From: Notospermus geniculatus
Lineage: Eukaryota > Nemertea > Pilidiophora > Heteronemertea > Lineidae
Length of the DNA stretch: 64,000 nucleotides
Direction of reading: 5' to 3'
Assembly: GCA_002633025.1 (NCBI GenBank)
Contig: NMRB01000176.1
Span: 365,904-429,903 of the forward strand
The notes beneath the pieces were generated by a model. The model made no database searches, was not told the origin of the DNA, and saw only the letters and a list, made by a program, of their open reading frames with translations. Within the stretch, counting starts at the first letter, position 1; every line of letters begins with the position of its first letter. The position numbers and the translations under genes are program-made. Below are positions 44,101 to 54,924 of the stretch, piece by piece.

Positions 44101-45850
44101 ACGAGCATCTTCATATATTGCATAGACATGTATTGGAGGGGTACCTTCAAAAATACGGAGTTTCGGCCCGATCGGCCATCCAAAATGGCCGCCAGGTGGC
44201 GTAACATAAGAACCATCCAAGTGGTATAACTCAGTAACGGCTTGACCCAGAGCGCTCAAACTTGATACTTACCTCCCTCTATATGAACTTTACAAGCACG
44301 TCAAATTTCGGCCTGATTATACGTCCAATATGGCCGCCAGGTGGTTTAACCTGAAAATCATCAAAGGTGCTATAACTCAGGAACGACTTGACCCAGAGCG
44401 CTCAAATGTGGCTCCCTCTAGATTACCTTTATGTGCATGTGAAGTTTTGGCCCGATCGGACATCCAGTATGGCCGCCAGGTGGCATAACCCAAACATCAT
44501 TGAAGTCCTGCAACTTGGGAATGACTTGACCCAGATTGCTCGTAACTGACATGTACCTCCCTCTGTCATTTCACTATATGTCCAAACGGGTGAGCACATG
44601 GTTCATGGACCATTTCATTATGTAAGAAGANACATAAATTCTTATTGGATTGACTGATTTGGATGAAAAAGATCATTTTTAGCTCACCAGTGAGCTTTTG
44701 TCGTGGTGCAGCGTCCGTCTTCGTCGTCCGCTAGCAGGGCACGTTTCGTAACCGCTAAAGCTATTGATCTGAAACTTGCTACATATATAACTCTAGGTCA
44801 GATGACCTATGACACCAAGTTTCGGTCCGATTCGATTCTTGGCTTGGCCTCCAGGTGGCCAAAACCAAAAACACAAAACGTGCAATAACTCCTGAACTAA
44901 TGACTGGATCATCTTCAATCCAAAATGGCCGCCAGGTGGCGTAACATAAAAATCACCCAAGTGGTATAACTCAGAAGCGGCTTGACCCAGAGTGCCCAAT
45001 CTTGATATTTACCTCCCTCTACAATGTATATGAACTTTACAAGGACGTCAAATTTCGGCCTGATTATACGTCCAATATGGCCGCAAGGTGGTTTAACCCG
45101 AAAATCATCAAATGTGCTATAACTCAGGAACGATTTGACCGAGAGCGCTCAAATGTGCCATGTGGCTCCCTTTGGATGACCTTTATGTGCATGTGAACTT
45201 TTGGCCCGATCGGACATCCAGTATGGCCGCCAGGTGGCATAACCCAAACATCATTGAAGTCCTGCAACTTGGGAATGACTTGACCCAGATTGCTCGTAAC
45301 TGACATGTACCTCCCTCTGTCATTTCACTATATGTCCAAACGGGTGAGCACATGGTTCATGGACCATTTCATTTTGTAAGAAGATCCTCTTTCAGGATCC
45401 GGAGAAACCTAGATTCTTAGGTTGCCTTGTCTCACGTGGATATTTTTTTCTGACACCCTGCATGTTCACTGATAAGACTGAAGGTGATTTCAAAGTGTTC
45501 TACTGTCCTTTGAAGTAATCTTCCCTTCGACACTGCGTCTGATTCTGTAGAACAGAATTTTTAAACCACACCTGAACATTTCCTTCCTTTCATGATAAAT
45601 GTCTGTTGGAAGGGGAAGAAGTCGAAGTCTCCTGATTCCAGTTGAAGGAGAAGGAAGGGGTTAATATCCACTTGAAAGGAGCACGGGAAGGACATGTTGA
45701 AAAATAATAAACAAAATGAATTTTCACTGATGGCGCCTCCTTCTGTTGGCATATAGTGGATCTCATTGGCTGGTTTTTGTATGGAATACATGGCGCCTCC
45801 TGTTGGCATAATGGATTTTATTGGCTGATTTTAGTACGGAAATTGAGTTT
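41113..45850. repeat. 57-bp minisatellite blocks
   Basis: Blocks at about 41113-41600, 42008-42240, 42640-42815, 43230-43336, 43528-43685 and 45722-45850 share a unit of about 57 bases containing TACGGAATACATGGCGCC, TGTTGGCATATAGTGGATC and TCATTGGCTGA. The blocks are separated by a recurring spacer with GTTGGAAGAGGAAGAAGTCGA and AAGGGGTTAATATCCA. The many Met/Pro-rich minus-strand open frames here are products of this repeat. Confidence 0.85.
43741..45390. repeat. Two tandem copies of an AGCTCAC...GTGAGCT dispersed repeat
   Basis: Each copy (about 43741-44610 and 44680-45360) opens with TTTTTAGCTCACCAGTGAGC. Each continues through GTGCAGCGTCCGTC, repeated CAAGTTTCGG...CCGATT and ATGGCCGCCAGGTGG segments, and closes at CGGGTGAGCACATGG. 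The second is shorter by an internal deletion near 44918. Similar repeats are common in marine invertebrate genomes (from memory). Single Ns at 43337 and 44631 bracket the first copy. Confidence 0.75.
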
Positions 45851-46455
45851 GTGTTGGACACTTAATCGAATGTACACCACACCATACGTTGATTTCATGT
45901 CTAACAATAATTCATGGTCTGGTGATAGGTTACAGACACTCAGTGAATTGTTGAGCATGGTATGGACTTCGTCCTACCACACCCGTAGTGGTAGGAGACT
46001 GATATCGGATATGATGTGAAACCTGGACAAAAGTAAATTCCCCTTACATCAATTGGTCATATATTCTGAAGTATTCATGACAGTGCAATAATAATTGCAT
46101 AACTGCAGTTTACATTTTACATGTATGATAAAAAATGTTCAATGAACTAAGTCTTTAAATAGTTTTTTAATATTCTAAGTTTTCTTACATTGCAGGCTTC
46201 ATCCCCAAGGAGGCTTGGTTAAAGGAACGTTTTGGCTCTCATGGTCCCTATTAGCTTTGAGGAAAAGACATGGCTTCTCCCACCAAACTCGTGTTCCTGT
46301 AATGAAGTGGAGAATATCCTTGGTGGGTATAGTCGATTTCCCGTGTTCAATCTCGATTTCAAAATTCACTCCTTGAACTCTGTAAGTTGAAATTTCTTTT
46401 CATGTCCACTATCATTACTTTTCTGATTGTTTTTTTTTATATTTTTAGAAGACCA

Positions 46456-46569
46456 GGGCCAATATTCATAAAACATTGCTGTTGGTTGTTAGTTGTGTAC
46501 ATTGATCTGTACAAACTGGGCAATTTTAGCAAGTAACTAAGCCTAGCAAGGTTTTATGAATATTGGCCT
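46456..46569. mobile_element. GGGCCAATATTCATAAAAC foldback MITE
   Basis: Inverted ends around TTAGTTGTGTACATTG and AGCAAGTAACTAAGCC. Diverged relatives lie at about 23826-23950 and 56261-56359. Confidence 0.6.
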
Positions 46570-47156
46570 TGGACTTCTAAAGATATGAAAAGGAAGATAT
46601 GAAAAATCAATCTGATGGCAAGGTAATGATGTACATCGAAAAGAAATACAGAGTGTCCCAAAAAATATCAAGGCGAAACCCAGGGAATTTTAGAAGCTAG
46701 GTTTCTCCTGATCCTGATAGAGTTGATTTTTACATGAAAAACTGACTATTTCATAAAAACAAGTCAGGCCAATCAGAAGTTGTGTCATTTTTATGCAGCC
46801 TGTTAAGCCCCGGGTGGAATGTCAAATAATTTGCTTGGGGTTCCTGAACTAGGGTTTGATATCGCTGGAAGAAATGACTTAACTTCTGATTGGCTTGACT
46901 AATTTGGATGAAAAAAGACTATTTTTCATGTAAGAAGATCCTCTTTCAGGATCCGGAGAAACCCAGATTCTAAGGTTGCCTTCTTTCGCCTGTACATTTC
47001 TTTCTGACACCCTGTATGTTCACAGATGAGGGGAGATTTCAAATGGTACTACTGTCCTTCCAAATTTGGGGTAATCTCCATTTTTCCAGTTCAAAGAACA
47101 GGAAAGGGTTAATGTTCAGTGAAAGAGGCTAGGGTAGAAAAAGTTGGAAAATAAAC

Positions 47157-47835
47157 TATCTCCATTTTGGGTTCGAAAAATGAACTATCTCCAAAAAAGT
47201 GCAGTGGAAGGGTTCGAAAAATAAACTATCTCCAAAAAAGTCCAGTGAAGGGTTCGAAAAAAAACTACATGTATCTCCATTTTGGGTTCGAAAAATAAAT
47301 CGAAAAATAAACTATCTCCAAAAAGGTCCAGTGGAAGGGTTCGAAAAATAAACTATCTCCAAAAATTTACAGTGGAAGGTTTCGAAAAAAAACTATCTCC
47401 ATTTTGGGTTCGAAAAATAAACTATCTCCAAAAAGTCCAGTGGAAGGGTTCGAAAAATAAACTATCTCCATTTTGGGTTCGAAAAATAAACTATCTCCAA
47501 AAAAATGAAATGGAAGGGGTTAATTTCCAGTTGAAAATTAAAACTATCTCCCTTTTTTCCAGTTCAAAGAACAGGAAAGGGTTAATGTTCAGTTAAAGTA
47601 ACTAGGGTGGGAAAAGTTGAAAAATAAAAATAAACTATCTCCATTTGGGGTTCGAAAAATAAACTACATGTATCTCCAAAAAAGTGCAGTGGAAGGGTTC
47701 GAAAAATAAACTATCTCCAAAAAGTCCAGTGAAAGGGTTCGAAAAAAAAACTATCTCCATTTTGGGTTCGAAAAATAAACTATCTCCAAAAATGTCCAGT
47801 GGAAGGGTTCGAAAAATAAACTATCTCCATTTTTT
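47157..47835 (+). repeat. About 40-bp minisatellite (GGGTTCGAAAAATAAAC)
   Basis: Irregular units of GGGTTCGAAAAATAAACTAT plus CTCCA followed by TTTT or AAAAGTCCAGTGGAAG. The flanks use the same vocabulary as the spacers of the 57-bp minisatellite and as the arms of the inverted repeat at 48342, so all three belong to one repeat lineage. Confidence 0.8.
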
Positions 47836-48341
47836 CTTATGTTGCAGGTTCTTGTACGCATTGTGGAACAACATCCTTGGTAAGTATTACACCGATTTGC
47901 CGATTTCACTCCCTCTGGAGGCTGTCGAAATTTCTTTTCATGTACATCACTACTTCTATTATTGATGAAGTAGTGATGTACATAGAAAAGGAATTTCGTC
48001 TCAGCAGCAGGGGAGATTACTCCTCACCGTCTCAAAGTTTCGGAGCTAGGGGTGGAACTAAAAAAATTTTTGTTGGACTTAGAGCATTTTTTAGGGGTTT
48101 TTTGGGCATTTTTTAGGCAATTATGGCTTATTTTTGCCATTTTTCTGCTATTTTTGCCACTTTTTTGGCTATTTTTATTATTTTTTGCTTATTTTTTATT
48201 CTTTTTATTTCTTTTATTTATTATTTCTTTCTTTTTCTCTTTTCAGAAGCTGAAGTCGCTTTTCTTGTTCTTCCTTTTGTCTGTAGTAATCAATCAACAA
48301 ATAAAAAGTTATTTATTAATTGATTCGTTTCCTTGTTCAGT

Positions 48342-49182
48342 GGAAGAGTTGATATCCAGTTAAAGGCGCAGGGAAAGGAGAAGTTGAAAAACAAACTCCA
48401 TTTTTCAAGTTCAAGGAGAATGAAAGGGTTAATGTCCAGGTGAAAGTCCTTTTCGGCCAAGGAAAAGAGTCGAAAAACTGACTTTCAACGGAAAACTTCA
48501 ACTATCGCTCCCAAGTTAGTTAAGCCCTGCCAACACACTGCAACTTTTCGGAAAACAATTCTGTAGTTTGGTTCCCGAACTCACCGCTAGGCGCAGAAGA
48601 GTTCGGTATCGGCCTCGTTTGACCTTGACCTCAGACACACAGAATTCTGTCTGAGGTCAAGGTCAAACGAGGGCGATACCGAACCCTTTTGGCCCTAGCG
48701 GTGGGTTTGGGAACCAAACTAACATTCTGAAAATCTTTAGTTGCAACAAAAATAGACAACAAACTCGTTTTGTTTTGAGATTGTTGCACAGCATAACAGG
48801 ACTTGCAACACTTAAAACAAGTTTTGAAAGTGTTTTAGAAATGCTGCAGCAGCAACATTTCTTTAACATGTTCAAAACATGTCTTAAGTGTTGCAAGTCA
48901 TGTTATGCTCCGCAACAATCTCAAAACGAGTTCGTTGTGTATTTTTGTTGCAACTAAAGATTTTCAGAATTGTTTCCGAAAATAAAGTTGCAGTGTCGGC
49001 AGGGCTTAACTTACGGAGCGATAGTTGAGAAGTCTTCCGTTGATAGTCTGTTTTCCACTCTCTTCCTTGGCCGGAAAGGACTTTCACCTGGACATCAACC
49101 ATTTCCTCCTCCTTGAACTGGAAAAACGGAGTTCGTTCTTCAACTTCTGTTCCTGTGCCTTGAACTGGATATTAACCCTTCC
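48342..49182. mobile_element. 841-bp inverted repeat (large foldback)
   Basis: The outer ends GGAAGAGTTGATATCCAGTT and GGAAGGGTTAATATCCAGTT are inverted, and similarity continues inward through GTCCAGGTGAAAGTCC, AAGCCCTGCC and GATTTTCAG...AGTTGCAAC to a centre near 48850. Arms are imperfect and about 350-400 bases. A second MITE is nested in the left arm. Confidence 0.75.
48564..48720. mobile_element. Mutator-like MITE nested in the inverted repeat
   Basis: The ends AGTTTGGTTCCCGAACTCACC and AGTTTGGTTCCCAAACCCACC are inverted, with inner GACCTTGACCTCAGACA arms. The right arm of the host repeat supplies the empty site (ACAATTCTGAAAATC). Flanks ACAATTCTG and AACATTCTG look like a decayed 9-base duplication. 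The TTTGGTTCCCGAA and ACCGCTAG motifs match the element at 38638. Confidence 0.65.
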
Positions 49183-52010
49183 TCTTCGTCGAAGTCGTCG
49201 CAGCTGTAGACAGGGCCGAGGGCGGAAGTGATGTACCCGAGCTGTTGTGGCCAGGTTCGATTGTCCGATGCATTCGCCTGTCATTCGGAACTTCCGTGAG
49301 TCGAAACAAGAGACAAGTTCGTAAGACTGTGGGCCGGAGTCCCGCAGCGTGGGCATACTTATCCAAGTCGGTTCACTCTGCGGGACTTCGGCCGAAAACT
49401 TGTCCGTTGTTGTACCATTCACAGTCCCTGGCCACGAACAGCTGTGAAAAAAGAGCAGAAGGTTCCAAGATTAGGATAATGACAAGAACAAACAACAAGA
49501 AAATTAACGAATAATTGATATTCAAAAACAAAGGAATATCTACAGCTTTTTCAGCATGACTGTACAACGCCACGAACGGCCATTCGGAGAAATACTTTTG
49601 AAAAGTTCCGTCAAAGTTCTTTGTCAACATCCGAGTTCCTTTTCGTTAATTCACAACGATTCCGGTAATCAACAAGAAATGTTCACAACGATTCCGGTAA
49701 TCAACAAGAAATGTTCGTTCCACGTGTCAAATATTCGTTCCTTGTCACATAGAAACTTGAGCCTATGCTGCTGTGCTCCTTCTAAATAAAAATCCAGCGT
49801 CCGCCTAAACTAAAGACAGTCCGTTGTGGAGACGCATATCATCTGAAAGAATGCCTTTTATTCTTCCCAAATGAATGCATGCTCCTCTTAGAAAAATGCT
49901 TTTAGATGAAATTTCCGCCGACTTTTGGTGAGGAGTGAAAACTGCCGTGTACATCAAATGTACAGTGCACTCAGCGCAATGTATTGTTAGAAGGAGCATT
50001 ACAAGTTTCTTAGTGCTTGTGTACTACGTCATCATTCATGCATTTCTCCACACATTAGCGATCCCAGAATCAGCGAGATAGAACGAAGCGTAATGGCAGC
50101 CCAGTTCATTCGTAACGGTCACGTGGCCACGTGGTGCCCTGGTGGGTCTCTTCAAAATGGCGTAGGTTTGGTTAATTCAGCCTGAAAAAATAAGTGCATT
50201 TTAAATGGAGTCGAACTACATGCAGCTCCATACCAGAGCACGGTATACAAAAAGAACAGTGGAAAAATGACAGAGGACTCCACCATCCAGGGTATTCAGA
50301 CATCAAGCCGGCCAAGGGAATGGCAGCCACAGCAAGGGTATCGGCCATTGTGCACATGTGGTCATATGGTTGCAGGTTTGGCCACCTTCAGATGAGAGTG
50401 CATGCCAAGGGGATGTGTGCCATTGAATCAGGTGCCTCGGCAGGACATGACTACACAGTAAATGCTAGAGGCCGATGGCCGAAATGCACAAATGCCACTT
50501 CGAAAAGGCATAGATCCATAGAGTGTTTGCATGGTGGCTATGTTGGAGGGATAAACAAAATAATTTTTCGCCAGATAATGGACTTTCAAAACAATCGAAG
50601 TTTCTTTTGTTGTATAGCTCCAACATGGCCGCTCTGACGTCAAGTTCAAACACTTGCATTCATGGTCATGCAGAACCCAAGGGTGGGTCACGTGCCCAAG
50701 GTCAAGGTCACACACCAAGGCCACGTGCCCAAGGTCAAGGTCAGGATACGTTGCGAAACACAACGGTGGGGATTTCGAACAAAAAAAAATTTGGCACAGG
50801 AAGAAAAAAAATAATTTGGGGGCTTATTCAAGCAGAGAAATTAAGTTGGATGAAAAACTATACCATTACTTACATCACCTGTGTGTGTGTCATCCATAAT
50901 CGTTGATCATGACATCGAAGTGTCCTCCATTTTGACAACTCGTGAGATCACGACACCTCGCGAGACCAGGAATATAAGTTCCAGACAAACATCAGTCGAA
51001 AGCGTCAAATTTTTCCATAGAATGTCCTCCGTATTTTCCACGTGGCACGGAATGTCCAACACATTTGCCATGTGACAAAGAATGTTCGCATTTCCCACGT
51101 GACATGAAACGTTCAGATTTCCCACGAGGCACAGGATCTCCACCACATTTCCCACAAGTATTTGACATGAACGAGTTCCTAAGGCTTGGTTGTAAGTTTC
51201 GTCAACACCACAGAATTGATGGAAATGTCCTCCGACTGAAGTTCTATTTCACATGAATGGAGACCGTGTTGTAGCCATTCACACGGGCGGGAAATTGCCA
51301 TGGGTATGGACGCTGAAATGGAAACAGATCGTTGGTCAATGTGAAAGGGATTAACAAAAGAAGTAATGCCCGCCGTACACGATCAGATTCTTCGTGAATT
51401 TTTGGAGTATTCAAAGTGAGGATCAGTAGGGTATAAACGAATGGGGTTATCCATTTCGTCACGTGATGTGCAACAGAGAAGAGGTGACACCAACAACAGG
51501 TTCATTGTTCGAGAGATGCGGTTCACCAAGCATGACCAATCACCTTCAGTCGTCATGCATAATAATAGGTACTTTAAACCACCTGGGCTATAAAAGGCGG
51601 AGAAAAACACGTAATCTGTCATTTTCTCTTGGAGCACTGCCGGGAGAGGTTCTCAGTGCATCATGTAATGCATTACGGTACTATGCATTACAAGCTACCT
51701 GGAGGAGTGGAGCCCAGATTCAGAAAAATTGTCCTGCGTACGGCCGGCTTAGCGTAACAAACCGAAAGCCCCAAACCAAAAGCACCAGGAAAAATAGCCC
51801 CCAAATCGAAAGCACACAAATCAAGCAGCCGAGCACGGCAAATCGAAAGCCAAACCGAGCTGCTGCCTCAACAGGCCATTTCGAAATAAATTTTGGCGAT
51901 TTTCAGTTCCACAATTCAACAAAAAAGAGCCCTCACCGTCAGTTGCTTCCTTAGAAGGAAGGACACAGCAATTTCTGCAAACGTGGCTGTTTAACACTCG
52001 ATTCATACTC
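49183..52010. other. Stretch without a supported gene
   Basis: It holds a direct 32-base duplication (about 49648-49711, ACAACGATTCCGGTAATC), paired CCAAGGTCAAGGTCA motifs at 50696-50745, and diverged repeats of about 33 bases with TTTCCCACGTGACA (51030-51160). Open frames of 147 codons (50194-50634) and 163 codons (51463-51951) have no recognisable domain or splice context. Confidence 0.5.
51588..51602 (+). promoter_or_regulatory. Orphan TATA box
   Basis: GGCTATAAAAGGCGG is a near-ideal TATA box. About 30 bases downstream lies TCATTTTCTCTTGGAGCACT. No gene is recognised after it. It could belong to an unannotated transcript or a solo LTR. Confidence 0.35.
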
Positions 52011-52013
52011 TGG

Positions 52014-52190
52014 TTCGGTTTACATACTCTGGTTCGGTTTACATCGACAAATGGTTCGGTTTACATCGGCAAATGGTTCGGTTTACATCGGCAAATGGTT
52101 CGGTTTACATCGGCAAATGGTTCGGTTTACATCGGCAAATGGTTCGGTTTACATCGGCAAATGGTTCGGTTTACATCGGCAAATGGAACG
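52014..52190 (+). repeat. 22-bp minisatellite
   Basis: About eight units of ATGGTTCGGTTTACATCGGC plus AA. Most are identical; the first two are diverged. All frames are open, giving short artefactual peptides. Confidence 0.9.
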
Positions 52191-52459
52191 GACATCTGGA
52201 AGTAGAAAGAAATACAAAATCATTAGCGATGGTCAATGCACACAAAGCACCGCTGAGGTGCGAACGCGGTGGAAATATTTGGGCGTCCCCGACCTAGACT
52301 TGTCGACTGCACGTACTTCTATGTACATGTACTACTATATATCTGAGGACTGGTATATCTGAGGACTGGTAGAGTCGCCATATTGGAAAAATTTTGAATC
52401 CCGCCATTTTAAAATGGCGGTAAACCACCTATTTTATATGATGGACCCGACGTTTCTTA

Positions 52460-52621
52460 TGCCCGTTCTACACGTAGAATTTCTCTCGTACTAAAAATTA
52501 TGAGGCTCATATAGGGCGATTTCGGTCTTAGGCCACCGACTACCTAGCTGAAAGGCATTGTGAACACTAAACCCTATTTATAACTTTTAGTACTAGAAAA
52601 CTCGTAAGTGTAAAACGGGCA
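52460..52621. mobile_element. 162-bp PIF/Harbinger-like MITE
   Basis: The inverted ends TGCCCGTTCTACACGTAG and TGCCCGTTTTACACTTAC have TTA on both sides (52457-52459 and 52622-52624). A 3-base TWA duplication is typical of PIF/Harbinger. Confidence 0.65.
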
Positions 52622-53213
52622 TTACGCCCGGCGCACTGGTCATGCATGCAAGCAGTCCTTCCAGCACCACCATTCCTTCTACGTGTATACTTACATTGCC
52701 ATTCCAAGCCGCGTCGTGGTGATCCTTTCAGCGCGAAACCGCCACGGTGCTGCCTTCGGAGACGAACATGGCCTGCAGGAACGCCTGACATGCCTGACTG
52801 CAATTGGAAAGTGATAAACGCATACAATTTATTGCTTGTGCGTGTTTAAATCGCCTTGGAATACGAAAAGCGGCGTCTATCAAGGTCGAATCTGTCTAGC
52901 CACGTTCCACCGTGGTTTGATGCCAGACTAACGAAGTTGCAAAAACGGAACTTCACAAAACGTCTTCCACCTCCACCAGTAACTCGTGCAGGACCTTGTA
53001 GGCCAAGCAGAGGCAGAAAAAATCAAAATGCCGGGCACTTACCATCATTTGGACTTGGTTAGAAAACTATATATGCAAGGCAGAACCCTGCCCTTCGAGG
53101 AGACGTCCGTAAAAACCAATCTCCTGCCTGCTCCAATGGCACCTGCTAATCGAATGGTCGGCGGGAAGTGAGGGCGAGCAGATCCGGGTAACAATCCACC
53201 GATAAACAAATTT

Positions 53214-53277
53214 GCCTTGTGATTGGTCAATTTGAAGTCATGTGACCTCATGACTTCAAACTGACCAATCACAAGGC
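53214..53277. mobile_element. 64-bp palindrome (GCCTTGTGATTGGTCA)
   Basis: Two 29-base arms with few mismatches around a 6-base loop. It is too short to classify. Confidence 0.6.
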
Positions 53278-53568
53278 AGCGAGTTAGTCAAGTAAACAAG
53301 CTGAACTGTCACCAACCCCTGCGCCAATGACGCAACAGAAAGTTAACAGACCAGTAAATCTCATTGTAATTCATAAGAAAGGGGTATTTTTAGACGGGGG
53401 TCGAACTACATTGTATAGTTTCTACAACGTGTCAGCCACACCTGACTGACTTGTACCGAGTGCATACCAAAGAATTAAGGGTGGAGTGAGCTCTATTCGG
53501 ATTGACGGATGAATTGAATCTTGGATTATGTTGTTTTCTGATGACCGCATAGTGCAAACTCTACTATA

Positions 53569-53649
53569 CAGGGTCGCCCAGAAAAGTGTACCTCGAACAA
53601 TACGAAAGAATTGCTTGTGTTAGAGGGACATACTTTGTGGGCCACCCTG
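53569..53649. mobile_element. 81-bp mariner-like MITE
   Basis: The ends CAGGGTCGCCCAGAAAAGT and CAGGGTGGCCCACAAAGTA are inverted, with TA on both sides. Confidence 0.6.
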
Positions 53650-54358
53650 TAGCACCCACTACATGATCTGTAACGTTTTCTACTGTTGCCCATGTCGCAG
53701 TGTTGACAGCTAGAGAGACATTAGTTTTAAATAAAGAATACAGACAAATCTATCACTCTCGGTTCACATTGAGGGGAAACACTGAAATATGAGAACACTC
53801 TGGTACTTTACACCTAAGTTTTCACTTAGGACACATGGACTTCGTGCCCTCAAAAATGATGGAATGGGGGGGGGGGGGTTGAAAAGGAAAAGAATAAATA
53901 AGTGAACACCACCAAGTGTATCATAATCATAGTCTATTATCGATCTGACGTGTATTAAGTACTTACATGTCAGAATTTACCGAGGGGTAGAAAATACTTG
54001 AATACTAGTATAATACAATAAATTGTTGCTTTAAAGGAAATTAAGTACGTGTGCCAGATGATTTGCCTGTGGTGAGAATGCCAAGCCCGATATATATCAA
54101 GCTTTGATGCATAAAAGTTGAGAAAATGTGCCTTTATCTCATCAGCCAGTGCATGCAGCATTAATACCATACAACCTCTCAAAAGTGGAGGAAAAGCTTG
54201 ACAAACGTATTCATGTAGGCTATGCTTACACAGTTATGTCTGTAGTAGATGAGCTCATTGTTCAAGGCTAAAGCCTGACTCCCCATGTTTCTCTATCATG
54301 ACTGCACGACCATCGATGTTTTTAACTTTCACAGCCCACTAGTTTACTGAATAGCAAT

Positions 54359-54476
54359 GGCTGATAGTCATAAAAGCTTGCAAATGCCTTTACTTCAAGT
54401 TTTGTTGTGCATTTACATTGGCCCTCACTGTGCAAGTCTTAAGTAAAAGCATTTGATAACTTTTAGGAACACCAAC
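54359..54476. mobile_element. GGCTGATAGTCATAAAAG foldback MITE
   Basis: Same family as 33838 and 40270, with AAATGCCTTTACTT and its inverted partner. Confidence 0.65.
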
Positions 54477-54662
54477 CAATATGTCTTGCTGTCAGTTGCA
54501 TGCTGCAAGGAGAAACGAAAACGGTGTTTCCTGAAAAAACCTCTTCAACGAGCGTTTAGACTGGAGAGCGAAAAACATGGAATGACAACCAAAATTTCTT
54601 ATTGATGTTGAAGTTTCTAGTGGCAACTCTATAGCAAATGAGAAAAGCTTGATAAACATCTC

Positions 54663-54783
54663 GGGCCGATTTCACAAAGGCTGTTTAAGACTTAGACGCG
54701 TGTAACTTCACTAAATGCACGCACTTCCGCCATGCATTTGACGAAGTTACGCGTGTCTTACACAGCCTTTGTGAAATCGGCCC
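54663..54783. mobile_element. GGGCCGATTTCACAAAG foldback MITE, second copy
   Basis: Inverted ends GGGCCGATTTCACAAAGGC match across a palindrome of about 121 bases. A relative is at 23461. Confidence 0.75.
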
Positions 54784-54806
54784 CTCATCTATGCTTACAA
54801 AATATT

Positions 54807-54924
54807 GGGTCATATGAATAAACACTAGTAAATGCTTTTACTTGAATTTTGCAATACAAATGCACTAGGCAATGTTGTACAAACTTGAAGTAAAAGCATT
54901 TGCTAGTCTTTATTCATATGACCC
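54807..54924. mobile_element. GGGTCATATGAATAAA foldback MITE
   Basis: The perfect outer ends GGGTCATATGAATAAA are inverted, with inner TAGTAAATGCTTTTACTT. A relative is at 33623. Confidence 0.75.

Noticed and set aside
47282-48363. Lys/Ser-rich and Phe/Leu-rich frames
   Set aside because: They come from the 40-bp minisatellite and a T-rich low-complexity tract.
50194-50637. A 147-codon plus-strand frame
   Set aside because: I see no domain, signal, splice site or promoter; composition looks like random open sequence in GC-richer DNA.
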